NCBI RefSeq assembly: GCF_009688965.1 | Contig: NZ_AP021875.1 | Coordinates: 3,782,001 to 3,846,000 of the forward strand | Direction: 5' to 3' | DNA: 64,000 nt | Source: Desulfosarcina widdelii | GTDB taxonomy: Bacteria; Desulfobacterota; Desulfobacteria; Desulfobacterales; Desulfosarcinaceae | Shown here: in pieces, positions 9,172 to 18,154 of the stretch | Layout of the letters: every line of letters begins with the position of its first letter | How positions within the stretch are numbered: position 1 is the stretch's first letter | Position numbers and translations under genes: made by a program | Notes under the pieces: model-generated | Database searches by the model: none | What the model saw: the letters and a program-made list of their open reading frames with translations, nothing else | Told to the model about the DNA's origin: nothing

Positions 9172-9456
9172 GATTAGCTTCCTTTCGAGCTTGTCAAGCA
9201 AAGACATAAATCTAAATTTTACCACGGCAGTGGCGGTTTAACAATGGTTCACTTGCGGTTCATTTATTTCAGATCCCACTCGCACCGTGATTGACACACA
9301 TTATCCACAATGATATTGTCTGTCATCGGTTCTGACCCCTTAGTTGATCCGCCGGATGGTCATCGTTGCTGCTTGATGTTCGTCGAGAAATCGGACAAAA
9401 ATCGCCATTCGTGGACGAGCGCTGTCCGGAATGGAGCTTCAATGGACGGACAGGCC

Positions 9457-9855
9457 ATGGGAAATATCATCTCCCTCACAGCAAAACGCAAATTCACCCA
9501 GGGAAAAAGGGACGCCCTGGAACGAAAACGGAAGCTGCTGGCTGTGAGAAAAATTTTCCGGTGCACGCATTGCTCTTCCAAATGCGAAAAATGCGGCGTT
9601 CTGATTACGGCAGAAAACCGGCCGGATTTACCTGCCTACAGAATCCCGTATACATTCTGCGAAAGCTGCGCGGAAGAGTATATGGATTACATAGATGCCC
9701 TAAGGGGAAACGGAGATGCTTCCCTGTATTGGCACAACGACGCCTGGATGAAGGTGTGGGGCACTTGGATCGAGCACCAGGGTGCCGTGGACAGTTATTT
9801 GAAATCAAAAGAGTTTGAACAGTTGCTGGACGAATTGAAAACCGACCGGACCTGA
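9457..9855 (+). CDS. Zinc-ribbon hypothetical protein
   Basis: A small basic then acidic protein of 132 residues when started at [13 protein letters not shown]; longer forms from 9310 or 9442 lack ribosome sites. It has a four-cysteine ribbon [12 protein letters not shown] and a second pair in [13 protein letters not shown], so a zinc-binding fold is likely. The C-terminal half contains [18 protein letters not shown] do not recognise a named function. It lies 88 bp upstream of tatA on the same strand and may be cotranscribed with it. Confidence 0.6.
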   Translation: MGNIISLTAKRKFTQGKRDALERKRKLLAVRKIFRCTHCSSKCEKCGVLITAENRPDLPAYRIPYTFCESCAEEYMDYIDALRGNGDASLYWHNDAWMKVWGTWIEHQGAVDSYLKSKEFEQLLDELKTDRT

Positions 9856-9943
9856 TCGCTATGATTGCCCGGGCATTGCCGGGCCAAACCGGAACGACAG
9901 GCAATCCGTTCATATCAATGCGTTGGACCACAGGAGGAGAAAT

Positions 9944-10126
9944 ATGTTTGGAATCGGAATGCCGGAATTGATCATTATCCTGGTCATCATTCTTATCATC
10001 TTCGGGGTGGGCAAGCTTCCCGAAATCGGTGGGGGCATGGGCAAGGCCATCCGCAACTTCAAGGACGCATCCAATAAGGCCGAGACCGAGACGCCGGATA
10101 AACTGGAAGATAAAAAAGAAGCATAA
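9944..10126 (+). CDS. tatA: Twin-arginine translocase subunit TatA/E
   Basis: A 60-residue TatA/E protein. The start at [10 protein letters not shown] follows a perfect AGGAGGAGAAAT ribosome site. One N-terminal membrane helix ([18 protein letters not shown]) ends in the conserved hinge and FG-type motif, followed by an amphipathic helix ([15 protein letters not shown]) and a charged tail. TatA oligomers form the pore that exports folded proteins, such as the [NiFe] hydrogenase small subunit expected in this genome. tatB and tatC are not adjacent. A terminator follows directly. Confidence 0.92.
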   Translation: MFGIGMPELIIILVIILIIFGVGKLPEIGGGMGKAIRNFKDASNKAETETPDKLEDKKEA

Positions 10127-10158
10127 TCGCCTTTTCGTCCAAACCTATCGCCTTTTCC

Positions 10159-10206
10159 AAGCCGGACTGCGCCGAAAGCTCTATTCTTCGCAGGTCCGGC
10201 TTTTTA
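10159..10206 (+). terminator. Rho-independent terminator after tatA
   Basis: A stem AAGCCGGAC paired with GTCCGGCTT, extended inside by TGCG/CGCA, is followed by a T run. It closes the tatA transcript. Confidence 0.85.
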
Positions 10207-10227
10207 ATCCTGCACACAGGTCGGATA

Positions 10228-11034
10228 TTGAAACCGTTCGCGACCATTATGCTCGTAGCAGCTTATATCCTTCTATGCCCCCTGATTCCCTGTACGCAAG
10301 CAACGACCCTGCAACTGGCTACGGACGACACGCCGGGCAATCCATGGATCATCGGCGGTGGATTGCAATTTAACGAAACGTTGCCGGGAATCGAAATTGA
10401 GTTGTACCGTCTCATGGCCGCCCGGCTGGGGCTGAAACTGGACATGGTCCGACTGCCATGGAAGCGCTGTCTCTTGAATATAGAGCGAGGCCTTGTGGAT
10501 GGCATTTTCCCTGCCAGTTTCAAGCCGGAACGGTTGGCGGTTGGTGTTTATCCCATGAAAAACGGCCAGATCGATCCGCTCAGAAAAAGCCGTGACAGTG
10601 CCTACTATCTCTACACTCAAAAAACCGCGCCGTTGGGTTGGGATGGGAATCGATTCGTCAACCTTCACCTGATGGATCGAAAAACCATAGGCGTACCATT
10701 GGGATGGTCCATTGCTTCAGACCTGCGCACCATGGGAATGGACCTCCTGGAAAAACCGATGCCGGAGGATCTGCTGGAAATCTTGAACAGAGGCGGCCTT
10801 GCCGGCGTAGTCTGCCTGGATACGGTGATGGACACGTATCTTGTACAGCGGCCGAATCGGTTCAGCGGAATTCGTAAAAACCAGCCGGCGGTAACGGAAA
10901 ATGCCTACTACCTGATGCTTTCCCACCCTTTTGTTGCCCGGCATCCGGTTCTTTCAGAAAACATCTGGGATACCATTGCGGCAATCAAAAACGAAGGCAC
11001 TTTCAAGGCGGTCATGGAACGCTACCTGCACTAA
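10228..11034 (+). CDS. Periplasmic solute-binding protein, family 3
   Basis: A 268-residue exported protein of the PBPb type (amino-acid-like ligand binding). The TTG start at 10228 gives a signal peptide with a lysine near its start (MKPFATIMLVAAYILLC); an internal ATG at 10249 would lose the charge. The mature part begins TLQLATDDTPGNPW, and GIEIELYRLMAARLGLKL and GLVDGIFPASFKPER are typical of lobe 1. No permease or ATPase gene is beside it, so it may be an orphan binding protein or a sensor partner rather than a transporter part. Confidence 0.75.
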   Translation: MKPFATIMLVAAYILLCPLIPCTQATTLQLATDDTPGNPWIIGGGLQFNETLPGIEIELYRLMAARLGLKLDMVRLPWKRCLLNIERGLVDGIFPASFKPERLAVGVYPMKNGQIDPLRKSRDSAYYLYTQKTAPLGWDGNRFVNLHLMDRKTIGVPLGWSIASDLRTMGMDLLEKPMPEDLLEILNRGGLAGVVCLDTVMDTYLVQRPNRFSGIRKNQPAVTENAYYLMLSHPFVARHPVLSENIWDTIAAIKNEGTFKAVMERYLH

Positions 11035-11080
11035 CCCGCCAGGTTGAACCGGCTACCATTGAGTGATGATGCAAGAGGCC

Positions 11081-11965
11081 CTATCGCACGATGGAAAAGC
11101 CCAGGCGGAAAACGTCCTGGCGTTGGTCGTAATGAAGCAGGGTTTCGGCATAACCGCTGTAGTACTGGGCATGCAGATAAAAATTCAGGCTTTTTCCAAA
11201 CAGCCGGGTCATTGGGTAAGTCAAATCCAATTGCAGGGAACTTCCCTCGTCCGCCCACCACAGGTGTGACTTCAAGGCCACCCCTTCCGGATCCGCGATG
11301 GCCACTTCCAGGTCCACATATCCCCGATAATCTTCCAGATCCTCGTTGGTATCGTCGTCGTTGTTAATGTAAGTAAAAAATTTGGGTGCAATTTTAAGGT
11401 GATAATCGCCGGCCAGATGAATCGCCATGACCGGCTTGAGATAAAGATAGTTGGTGCTTCGGGAGTCTTCGCCCCCCTTGCCGTTAGATTCATGCTGAAA
11501 CCCGCCCTGGATCCCGAAAGCGGAAATGCGCGTGCTTTTCAGCTCGATTTTGGGCAAGAGGTAGAACAGCTCCGGCATGTAGCTGGTGTCGTCAAAGGGT
11601 TTGGAATTCGCTTCCAGATCCCAGATGGACCGCTGGGTATACCCGAGATGGAATCCGGACAGCCACGCTGCCTTTGCGGCCATCCATCCCGCTGGGTTAA
11701 ACAGGCGATATTTGAGACTCAACTGAAATTTGCTTTCCTCTAACCCCGGATCGACCCCAAAAAGAAAATAGATGGGCTCATAGATCGACAGGTCGTCCAG
11801 GAAAGATTGGGTCAAAAGGGCTCCTTCATCCAACGGCACCTGTTGCCCTTCCCACCCTTGAGAAGAAGTTTTTTCCGCGGGCGGTGCTTCCTGCTCGTCC
11901 GCCTGGGCAACAGCAACGGTCAGCAGGATCAGCAATACGGCTACCCATTGGCATCCCTTGGTCAT
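11081..11965 (-). CDS. pldA: Outer-membrane phospholipase A
   Basis: A 294-residue outer-membrane beta-barrel lipase. The start MTKGCQW follows GAAAGGAGC and gives a cleavable signal peptide (VAVLLILLTVAVAQA). The catalytic signature QHESNGKGGEDSRSTN keeps the His, Ser and Asn at the spacing of E. coli OMPLA (H142, S144, N156). The last strand ends in VFRLGFSIVR, a fit for barrel assembly. The enzyme hydrolyses misplaced phospholipids in the outer leaflet. It converges on the binding-protein gene with 46 bp between stops. Confidence 0.88.
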   Translation of the reverse strand: MTKGCQWVAVLLILLTVAVAQADEQEAPPAEKTSSQGWEGQQVPLDEGALLTQSFLDDLSIYEPIYFLFGVDPGLEESKFQLSLKYRLFNPAGWMAAKAAWLSGFHLGYTQRSIWDLEANSKPFDDTSYMPELFYLLPKIELKSTRISAFGIQGGFQHESNGKGGEDSRSTNYLYLKPVMAIHLAGDYHLKIAPKFFTYINNDDDTNEDLEDYRGYVDLEVAIADPEGVALKSHLWWADEGSSLQLDLTYPMTRLFGKSLNFYLHAQYYSGYAETLLHYDQRQDVFRLGFSIVR

Positions 11966-12228
11966 CTTTGCTCCTTTCTTGCCACTGGTCGGCTTGCCGG
12001 TCGACCGGCCATACATCCGGATCCGATACAGCACTGGTTTCAGAAAACGCTTTCAGGAACGGAAACGGGACGATTGTTGTCCTTTCGACACAGACCTCCG
12101 CCTTTTTCGTTGGCTTACCGATACCGGCAGTTGATATTTCGCCGGAGGATGTACTATGAACGAATCTCGATGACAATCACAACCTCAAGCGCCATTGCCT
12201 TCCCCACCGGTTGGCGAGGACAGATAAA

Positions 12229-14166
12229 ATGGAAACCGATGCGCTGCTGTCCATACTGAAAAGAACCGACCCGTTTGCCCTGCTGAAACCGGAGGCCCTC
12301 GCTCCGTTATGCAACAGCCTGACCGTTCGCAACTACGATGCGGGCGCATATATCTTTCGCCAGGGAGAGCCCGGCTGCGATTGTCTTTTCGTCATTGCAC
12401 AGGGTCTGGTCGAAATTCTCGTCGAAGACGATTGCCGGGTGGAGTCCACCGTCGGTCTGCGGCGGGCTTTTGATTTTTTCGGTGAAACCGTGGTGCTTTC
12501 CGGTCAGCGCTATCCGGGATCGGCGCGGGCCAAAGAGGCGCTGACCTGCCTGTGCATCTACCGCAGCGATCTGGAAGCCCTGATTTACAGCCATCCCGAA
12601 TTTTCCGGATTTTTCAACACCCTCCTGGCAGAGCGCATGCGACTGCTATATGAGCGTAATATCACCGACCGTTCCTGCCTGATTTCTCCGACCGGGACGC
12701 CTCGAATGTTTCGGGATCAGGTGAGCCGGGTCATGTCCACCCCTTTGCAAACCTGTCGGGAGGATGCACCCGTGGCCCAGGCGGCGCGCAAGATGATGCA
12801 GCGTCAGGTGGGATGTCTGGTGGTGGTCGATGACGTCGGCCGCTTCCGTGGGATTCTCACCGACCGCCATCTGGTAGGCGGATTGGTCGCCGAGCCGGTC
12901 TGCGCAATCGACAACTGCACGGTTGGCCGGCTCATGGATCCGCGACTGGTCGCCATTTCGCCGGAAGCTTATCTGGGAGAAGCCCTGGTTGCCATGGTAC
13001 GCAACCGGACCCGCCAACTGGTGGTCATGGAACGGAACCTGCCCGTGGGTATCGTGGCCTTTTCCGATCTGCTGCGGTCCCAGTCGGCGGACAGCCTGAT
13101 GCGCATCCACGACATTGCCGAGCAGACGGATATCGAGGGGCTGGCCACCGTAAGTGCCGGCATCGACCGGGTGCTGGATGCCCTGGTGGAAGAACGGGCC
13201 GGTGTGCGGGAAACCATGGAAATCATGACCCGGCTCAACGACCGCATTACCCGCAAGGTCATTGAACTCAGCGAGGACCGCATGAAAACCGACGGATGGG
13301 GACCGCCGCCGGTGGACTACTGCTGGATCAACATGGGCAGCGCGGCTCGCTACGAACAGACCCTGAGAACCGACCAGGACAACGCCATCATTTTCGCCGA
13401 TCCCGCACAGGCCGATGCCGATGCGACCGCCCGCTATTTTCGGCACCTGGCCGAACAGGTGGTCGACGGTCTGGCCCGCTGCGGTTTCGAACGTTGCACC
13501 GGCGGCGTGATGGCCAGCAATCCCAAATGGTGCCGGTCCATATCCCGATGGCTCGATGGCGCCCGCCAATGGATGACCTCACCGGACCCCGAAGATATCC
13601 GGACCCTGACGATTCTACTGGACTTTCGATCCCTGTGGGGCAACACCAGCCTGGCCGACACCCTTTGGGAAGGGGTCAGCAGGGCATTTTCCGACTCCAC
13701 CAGCGCCGGCCACATGCTCTCCCGCGACGACCAGAAACTGGCCGCCCCCATCGGTTTTCTCGGCAAAATCGTTACCGAGCGCAGCGGCCCCCATAAAGGG
13801 CGCCTCAACCTCAAGACGACCGCTTTGGTTCACATGGTCAACGCCGTACGATTGCTGGCCGTCCATCAGGGGATCTCGACGCCGTCCACCCTGGATCGGC
13901 TGGACCGGCTGGCCGAAAAGCGGTTTTTGAGCCCGGAGGATGCCGCCTTCTACAAGGCCGGCTTCGAAACACTCATGATGTTCCGGATCCGGGAAAACCT
14001 GAAACGGGTGAGGGCCGGCGAATCGCCGGACAACACCCTGGATCCGAAAACGCTGGACAAGAGCGAAACCCTTTTGCTCAAAGACGCCCTTTCCGCCGTC
14101 AGTCAGCTTCAAAAACGCATCGGCAAAACATTTCAGGTGCCATGGATGAACTTTTTCGGCCATTAG
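12229..14166 (+). CDS. CNMP-CBS-DUF294 signal-transduction nucleotidyltransferase-like protein
   Basis: A 645-residue cytoplasmic multidomain protein. The order is: a cyclic-nucleotide-binding-like domain (AGAYIFRQGEPGCDCLFVI), two CBS repeats (CREDAPVAQAARKMMQRQ and ISPEAYLGEALVAMV), then a DUF294 nucleotidyltransferase-like domain. That domain shows NMGSAARYEQTLRTDQDNA, with GS and the D-x-D pair intact, and is followed by a helical DUF294_C part. GlnD-like nucleotidyl transfer is possible but unproven. The ATG at 12229 has GAGGA upstream. It is the first gene of a three-gene unit with the kinase 41 bp downstream. Confidence 0.85.
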   Translation: METDALLSILKRTDPFALLKPEALAPLCNSLTVRNYDAGAYIFRQGEPGCDCLFVIAQGLVEILVEDDCRVESTVGLRRAFDFFGETVVLSGQRYPGSARAKEALTCLCIYRSDLEALIYSHPEFSGFFNTLLAERMRLLYERNITDRSCLISPTGTPRMFRDQVSRVMSTPLQTCREDAPVAQAARKMMQRQVGCLVVVDDVGRFRGILTDRHLVGGLVAEPVCAIDNCTVGRLMDPRLVAISPEAYLGEALVAMVRNRTRQLVVMERNLPVGIVAFSDLLRSQSADSLMRIHDIAEQTDIEGLATVSAGIDRVLDALVEERAGVRETMEIMTRLNDRITRKVIELSEDRMKTDGWGPPPVDYCWINMGSAARYEQTLRTDQDNAIIFADPAQADADATARYFRHLAEQVVDGLARCGFERCTGGVMASNPKWCRSISRWLDGARQWMTSPDPEDIRTLTILLDFRSLWGNTSLADTLWEGVSRAFSDSTSAGHMLSRDDQKLAAPIGFLGKIVTERSGPHKGRLNLKTTALVHMVNAVRLLAVHQGISTPSTLDRLDRLAEKRFLSPEDAAFYKAGFETLMMFRIRENLKRVRAGESPDNTLDPKTLDKSETLLLKDALSAVSQLQKRIGKTFQVPWMNFFGH

Positions 14167-14207
14167 GCTGCCGCTGTTGGCCGCTTTATTGGTGAAAGGC
14201 AGACCGC

Positions 14208-16421
14208 ATGACAACCTTCCGCTTTTTTGAGAACCTCCGCATTCGTCACAAGCTGCTGCTGAGTTACCTGCTCACTTTCTGCATAATCATCGCATTGGGA
14301 TCGACGGTGATCTATCACATCGTAAGGGATACCATCGAAGCCAACATCGAAAGCGAATTGAAAAATTCCACCGACGCCATGCTGAACATGGTCCGAACGT
14401 CGGTTTCGGTTGCCATCAAAAATCACCTGCGAGCCGTGGCCGAGAAAAACCTTGAGATGGTAAACCACCTGTATTCGCTTTACCAGAATCGCGAATTTAC
14501 CGAAGCCCAGGCCAAGAAACTGGCCGTCTCGATCCTGCTCGCCCAGCGCATCGGTACGACGGGTTACAGCGCCTGTGTTTCCAGCAAGGGCTTCATGCTG
14601 GTGCATCCGGAGGCGGAGTGGATCGGCCAGGACATCAACCAGTACGCCTTTGTCCGGCAGATGCGCGAAAAACGCAACGGCTATATCGAATATGACTGGA
14701 AAAACCCCGGCGAAAACAATGCGCGCACCAAGGCCATGTATATGGCCTACTTCGAACCGTGGGACTGGATTATTGCGGTCACTTCCTACCGGCGGGAGTT
14801 CAGCAGCCTGGTGAACGTCGATGACTTTCGCAACAGCGTGATGTCCCTGAAGTTTAGTCAAAGCGGGTATGCTTTCGTTACCGACAACAAGGGCAACGTG
14901 ATCATCCATCCCAGCTTGCAGGGCGTCAATGTGTTCTCCAACGCCGAATTTTCAAACTATCCGCTGGAAACCATGCTCAAAGAAAAAAGCGGAACGATCA
15001 TCTACCCCTGGAAAAACCCGGGCGAGAAGCATTTTCGCAAAAAGCTGGTGCGGTTCACCTACCTGCCCGATTACGAATGGATCGTAGCCTCCTCCAGTTA
15101 CCTGGACGAATTTTACGAACCGCTGACCAAATTGAGCAATGTGATCATATTTACGGTGCTGGGATGCATTCTTCTGGTCCTGCCCATCACGGCCCTGATC
15201 AGTGCCTCCATTACCAATCCGCTGGCCGAACTGGTCAGCCGCCTGGAGCAGGGCACCAAAGGAGACCTATCCGTGAGGCTTGATCGGGACGCCAATGACG
15301 AGGTGGGCCGGCTGGCCAGATATTTCAACAGCTTCATGGAACGCCTCGAGGATTACAACCGCAATCTGGAAGCGGAGATCAACGAGCGCAAGGAGGCGGA
15401 AGTGGCCCTGCGGTACAGCGAAAACCGATATCGGTCGGTGATCGAAGCCATGCCCGATGCCATGGTGGTCTACGACATGGAAGGCCGGGTGACCTTCCTG
15501 AACCCGGCCTTCACGGATGTATTCGGCTGGACCGCCGAAGAGTGCGTGGGCAAAAAACTGGATCATTTCGTTCCCAGGGAAAACTGGGAAGAAACCCTAA
15601 AGGGCCTGAAAACCATTACCTCGGGCAAACCCCTGTCCAGCGTAGAGACCCGGCGACTGACCAAAAGCGGTCAAATCATCGATGTAAGCACCCGCGGGGC
15701 CGTTTACCGGGACCCGAACGGTCTGCAGGTGGGCAGTGTGATCATTCACCGCGATGTCTCCGAACTCAAACGTCTGGAAAAGCAGGTGATGAATATCGGC
15801 GACCGGGAACGTCAGAAGATCGGCCAGGATCTCCATGACGACCTTTGTCCCCACTTGATCGGCGTGGAAGGCCTGGGCAAAGTGCTGGTGAGAAAACTCT
15901 CGCCCAAGGCCCCCGAAGAGGCTCATCTGGCGGGAAAAATTACCGGATTGGTGAAAGATGCCATCACAAAAACCCGTCGTCTGGCTCGGGGTCTGTGTCC
16001 CGTCTATCTGGTCGATCGCGGTCTGGAGTCTTCCTTGAGGGAACTGGCCACAGGCACCGAATCCGTATTCGGGGTAGCCTGCAGGTTCGTCTGTAGGATG
16101 CCGGCACGTATTCAGGACAATCTCGTTGCCACCCATCTGTTTCACATCGTGCAAGAGGCGGTGCACAATGCGGCGCGCCATGGGCAGGCAACGGCGATCA
16201 CCATCACCATGGACGGCGACAAAGATCGCATGCAGTTGTCCGTCGAAGACAACGGCATCGGCATTCCGGAGGATCTTGAAACCGAAGGCATGGGCTTGCG
16301 CATCATGGGGTTTCGTGCCAATATGATCCACGCCGTTTTGGATATCCAATCCCCTGAGCCAGGCGGCACCCTGGTACGCGTTTCCCTTGGCAGAACTTCG
16401 GCGACAACCATGGAGCCATGA
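14208..16421 (+). CDS. Cache-HAMP-PAS sensor histidine kinase (HisKA_3 type)
   Basis: A 737-residue inner-membrane sensor kinase. Membrane segments flank a periplasmic region of about 270 residues. That region contains two Cache-like modules, recognisable from PWDWIIAVTSYRREF and DYEWIVASSSYLDEF. A HAMP linker, a coiled coil and a PAS domain (MPDAMVVYDMEGRVTFLNP) follow. The dimerisation region has GQDLHDDLCPHLIG with phospho-acceptor His543, and the ATPase N-box is FHIVQEAVHNAARHG. Double-Cache sensors bind small ligands such as organic acids. It overlaps the response-regulator gene by ATGA, so the two are a cognate pair. Confidence 0.92.
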   Translation: MTTFRFFENLRIRHKLLLSYLLTFCIIIALGSTVIYHIVRDTIEANIESELKNSTDAMLNMVRTSVSVAIKNHLRAVAEKNLEMVNHLYSLYQNREFTEAQAKKLAVSILLAQRIGTTGYSACVSSKGFMLVHPEAEWIGQDINQYAFVRQMREKRNGYIEYDWKNPGENNARTKAMYMAYFEPWDWIIAVTSYRREFSSLVNVDDFRNSVMSLKFSQSGYAFVTDNKGNVIIHPSLQGVNVFSNAEFSNYPLETMLKEKSGTIIYPWKNPGEKHFRKKLVRFTYLPDYEWIVASSSYLDEFYEPLTKLSNVIIFTVLGCILLVLPITALISASITNPLAELVSRLEQGTKGDLSVRLDRDANDEVGRLARYFNSFMERLEDYNRNLEAEINERKEAEVALRYSENRYRSVIEAMPDAMVVYDMEGRVTFLNPAFTDVFGWTAEECVGKKLDHFVPRENWEETLKGLKTITSGKPLSSVETRRLTKSGQIIDVSTRGAVYRDPNGLQVGSVIIHRDVSELKRLEKQVMNIGDRERQKIGQDLHDDLCPHLIGVEGLGKVLVRKLSPKAPEEAHLAGKITGLVKDAITKTRRLARGLCPVYLVDRGLESSLRELATGTESVFGVACRFVCRMPARIQDNLVATHLFHIVQEAVHNAARHGQATAITITMDGDKDRMQLSVEDNGIGIPEDLETEGMGLRIMGFRANMIHAVLDIQSPEPGGTLVRVSLGRTSATTMEP

Positions 16422-17095
16422 CAGACAAGAAAAAAATACTCATCGTCGAGGACCATCCGATATTCAGGTGGGGCTTGAGCGAATTGATCAATCAGGAGCC
16501 CGATATGGTCGTATGCGGGGATGCCACTGATGCTGCCGGCGCCTGGAAAGCCATCGAGCGGCTCAAACCGGACCTGATCATCGCCGACATCACGTTGGAG
16601 AACTCCGACGGCATCGACCTGACCAAGGAGGTCAATCGCCGCAACAAAGGCATTCCAGTACTGATTCTTTCCATGCACGATCAGTTTCTCTACGCCGAAA
16701 GGGCGCTGCATGCCGGTGCCCGGGGGTATATCATGAAGCAGGAGGCCATGGAAAACGTGGTCACCGCCATTCGCCAGGTACTTGTGGGCAAAATCTATCT
16801 CAACGAAAAGGTAAAGGACCAGATTCTTTTCAACCTGGCCGATCGCCCCGCCGGCAACAACCGATCCCCCTTGGATCGCCTTACGGATCGGGAGCTGGAA
16901 GTGTTCCGCATGATCGGCAAAGGCTTCTCCACCCGTGAAATTGCCTCCAAACTGCACCTGAGCATCAAAACCATCGGTACCTACCGAGAGCGGATCAAGG
17001 AAAAACTCAACCTCAAACATGCCAACGAGCTGGTGCGCCACGCCGTTCACTGGGAAAAAACCGGAGAGGTCCCCGAAGAAGAGCCCCTTCCTTGA
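16418..17095 (+). CDS. NarL/FixJ-family response regulator
   Basis: A 225-residue regulator. The receiver domain has the acidic pocket (VEDH) and phospho-acceptor Asp57 in LIIADIT. The C-terminal LuxR-type helix-turn-helix reads LTDRELEVFRMIGKGFSTRE. Its start overlaps the kinase stop by 4 bp (translational coupling). It should be phosphorylated by the upstream kinase; target genes are not indicated. Confidence 0.93.
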   Translation: MTDKKKILIVEDHPIFRWGLSELINQEPDMVVCGDATDAAGAWKAIERLKPDLIIADITLENSDGIDLTKEVNRRNKGIPVLILSMHDQFLYAERALHAGARGYIMKQEAMENVVTAIRQVLVGKIYLNEKVKDQILFNLADRPAGNNRSPLDRLTDRELEVFRMIGKGFSTREIASKLHLSIKTIGTYRERIKEKLNLKHANELVRHAVHWEKTGEVPEEEPLP

Positions 17096-17140
17096 CCGCA
17101 GATTCCGAACTGAAACCGAAAATGGCAATATGGGTATAAA

Positions 17141-17326
17141 ATGGATTACTTTCTCTGCGTTCTCGGTATGGTGATGATCATTGAAGGTGTCCCCTATTTC
17201 GCTGCACCGGACCGCATGAAATCGTGGATGGCCATGATTATGGAAATGGCACCGGGGACCCTGCGCCGCTTCGGATTGGTGATGATGGTGGCTGGATTGG
17301 CGCTGGTTTACCTGGGGCGACGGTAG
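17141..17326 (+). CDS. DUF2065 small membrane protein
   Basis: A 61-residue protein with two hydrophobic helices. It matches the DUF2065 pattern: an N-terminal VLGMVMIIEGVPYFAAPDR and a C-terminal GLVMMVAGLALVYLGRR. Members are often found next to hflC. Function unknown; likely an inner-membrane protein. It ends 3 bp before the convergent transglycosylase gene ends. Confidence 0.8.
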   Translation: MDYFLCVLGMVMIIEGVPYFAAPDRMKSWMAMIMEMAPGTLRRFGLVMMVAGLALVYLGRR

Positions 17327-17329
17327 ATA

Positions 17330-17929
17330 TCATCCCTTCTTGTACAGATAAAAATACTTCATCACCCGCTTCACGTAAGCCTCGGTTTCCGGGATGGGGG
17401 GGATGCCCCGATAGAGATCTACCATCCGGGGGCCGGCATTGTAGGCCGCCAGAGCCAAGGGGAGCTGGCCGTCGAATCGCTTGATCAGTGCTTTTAAATA
17501 GCGTGCCCCACCCATGATGTTCTGCCAGGGATCGAAGGGGTCGTGGACCTCGAAAGCCTTGAGGTTTTGCGGCATGATCTGCATCAGTCCCAGTGCCCCC
17601 TTTTTGGATACGGCCTTGGGGTTGAAGGCCGACTCGGCCCGGATCACCGCTTTGATCAAAGGAAAATCAAGCCCGTGAAGGCCGGCCGCTTCGTCGATAT
17701 AGCGGTCGAAACGGTTGGCATCCATACCGCCGCCCCGGCGCTTGGGGCGCTCCTTGATGTAAATCCGGTAGTCGCTTGAGGTAGGGGCATTGGTGAAATG
17801 CATCACGCCCTGACTGTCGATATACATATAGATATCGGCCAGCGCCGGTGAAGCCAGCAGGACCAGCAGGCAACCGGCGACCCAACCGCCGTGTCGGCGG
17901 CGCAGATATGTTCGAATGGCTTCAATCAT
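17330..17929 (-). CDS. Lytic transglycosylase with DUF4124 N-terminus
   Basis: An exported 199-residue peptidoglycan lytic transglycosylase (SLT family). The ATG at 17929 is preferred to an upstream TTG. A signal peptide (GGWVAGCLLVLLASPALA) is followed by a small DUF4124-like strand region (DIYMYIDSQGVMHFTNAP), then the SLT domain. The catalytic glutamate is in IRAESAFNPKAVS, with GALGLMQIMP and AAYNAGP also present. It cleaves glycan strands in the periplasm; homologues often sit beside secretion or pilus systems, but none is adjacent here. Confidence 0.88.
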   Translation of the reverse strand: MIEAIRTYLRRRHGGWVAGCLLVLLASPALADIYMYIDSQGVMHFTNAPTSSDYRIYIKERPKRRGGGMDANRFDRYIDEAAGLHGLDFPLIKAVIRAESAFNPKAVSKKGALGLMQIMPQNLKAFEVHDPFDPWQNIMGGARYLKALIKRFDGQLPLALAAYNAGPRMVDLYRGIPPIPETEAYVKRVMKYFYLYKKG

Positions 17930-18154
17930 GGCTTCTCTCGTCAAAGGAAGCAAGGGGTTTGTTTCGCCCGGCTCCCGCTGACGCTTCTATCGGCACAACT
18001 TGTGGATTTATAAAGTTTTTTCTTCCTCAAGGCAAGAAAAAAGGTAAAGCACGACGTAGAAACGCCATGCTTGACACGCCCAAGGTTTCCACATATAGAG
18101 CGGTTCAACTTTCTCGTCCACCGAAGCAAAATTCCCATTATAAAAGGAGGTGCC

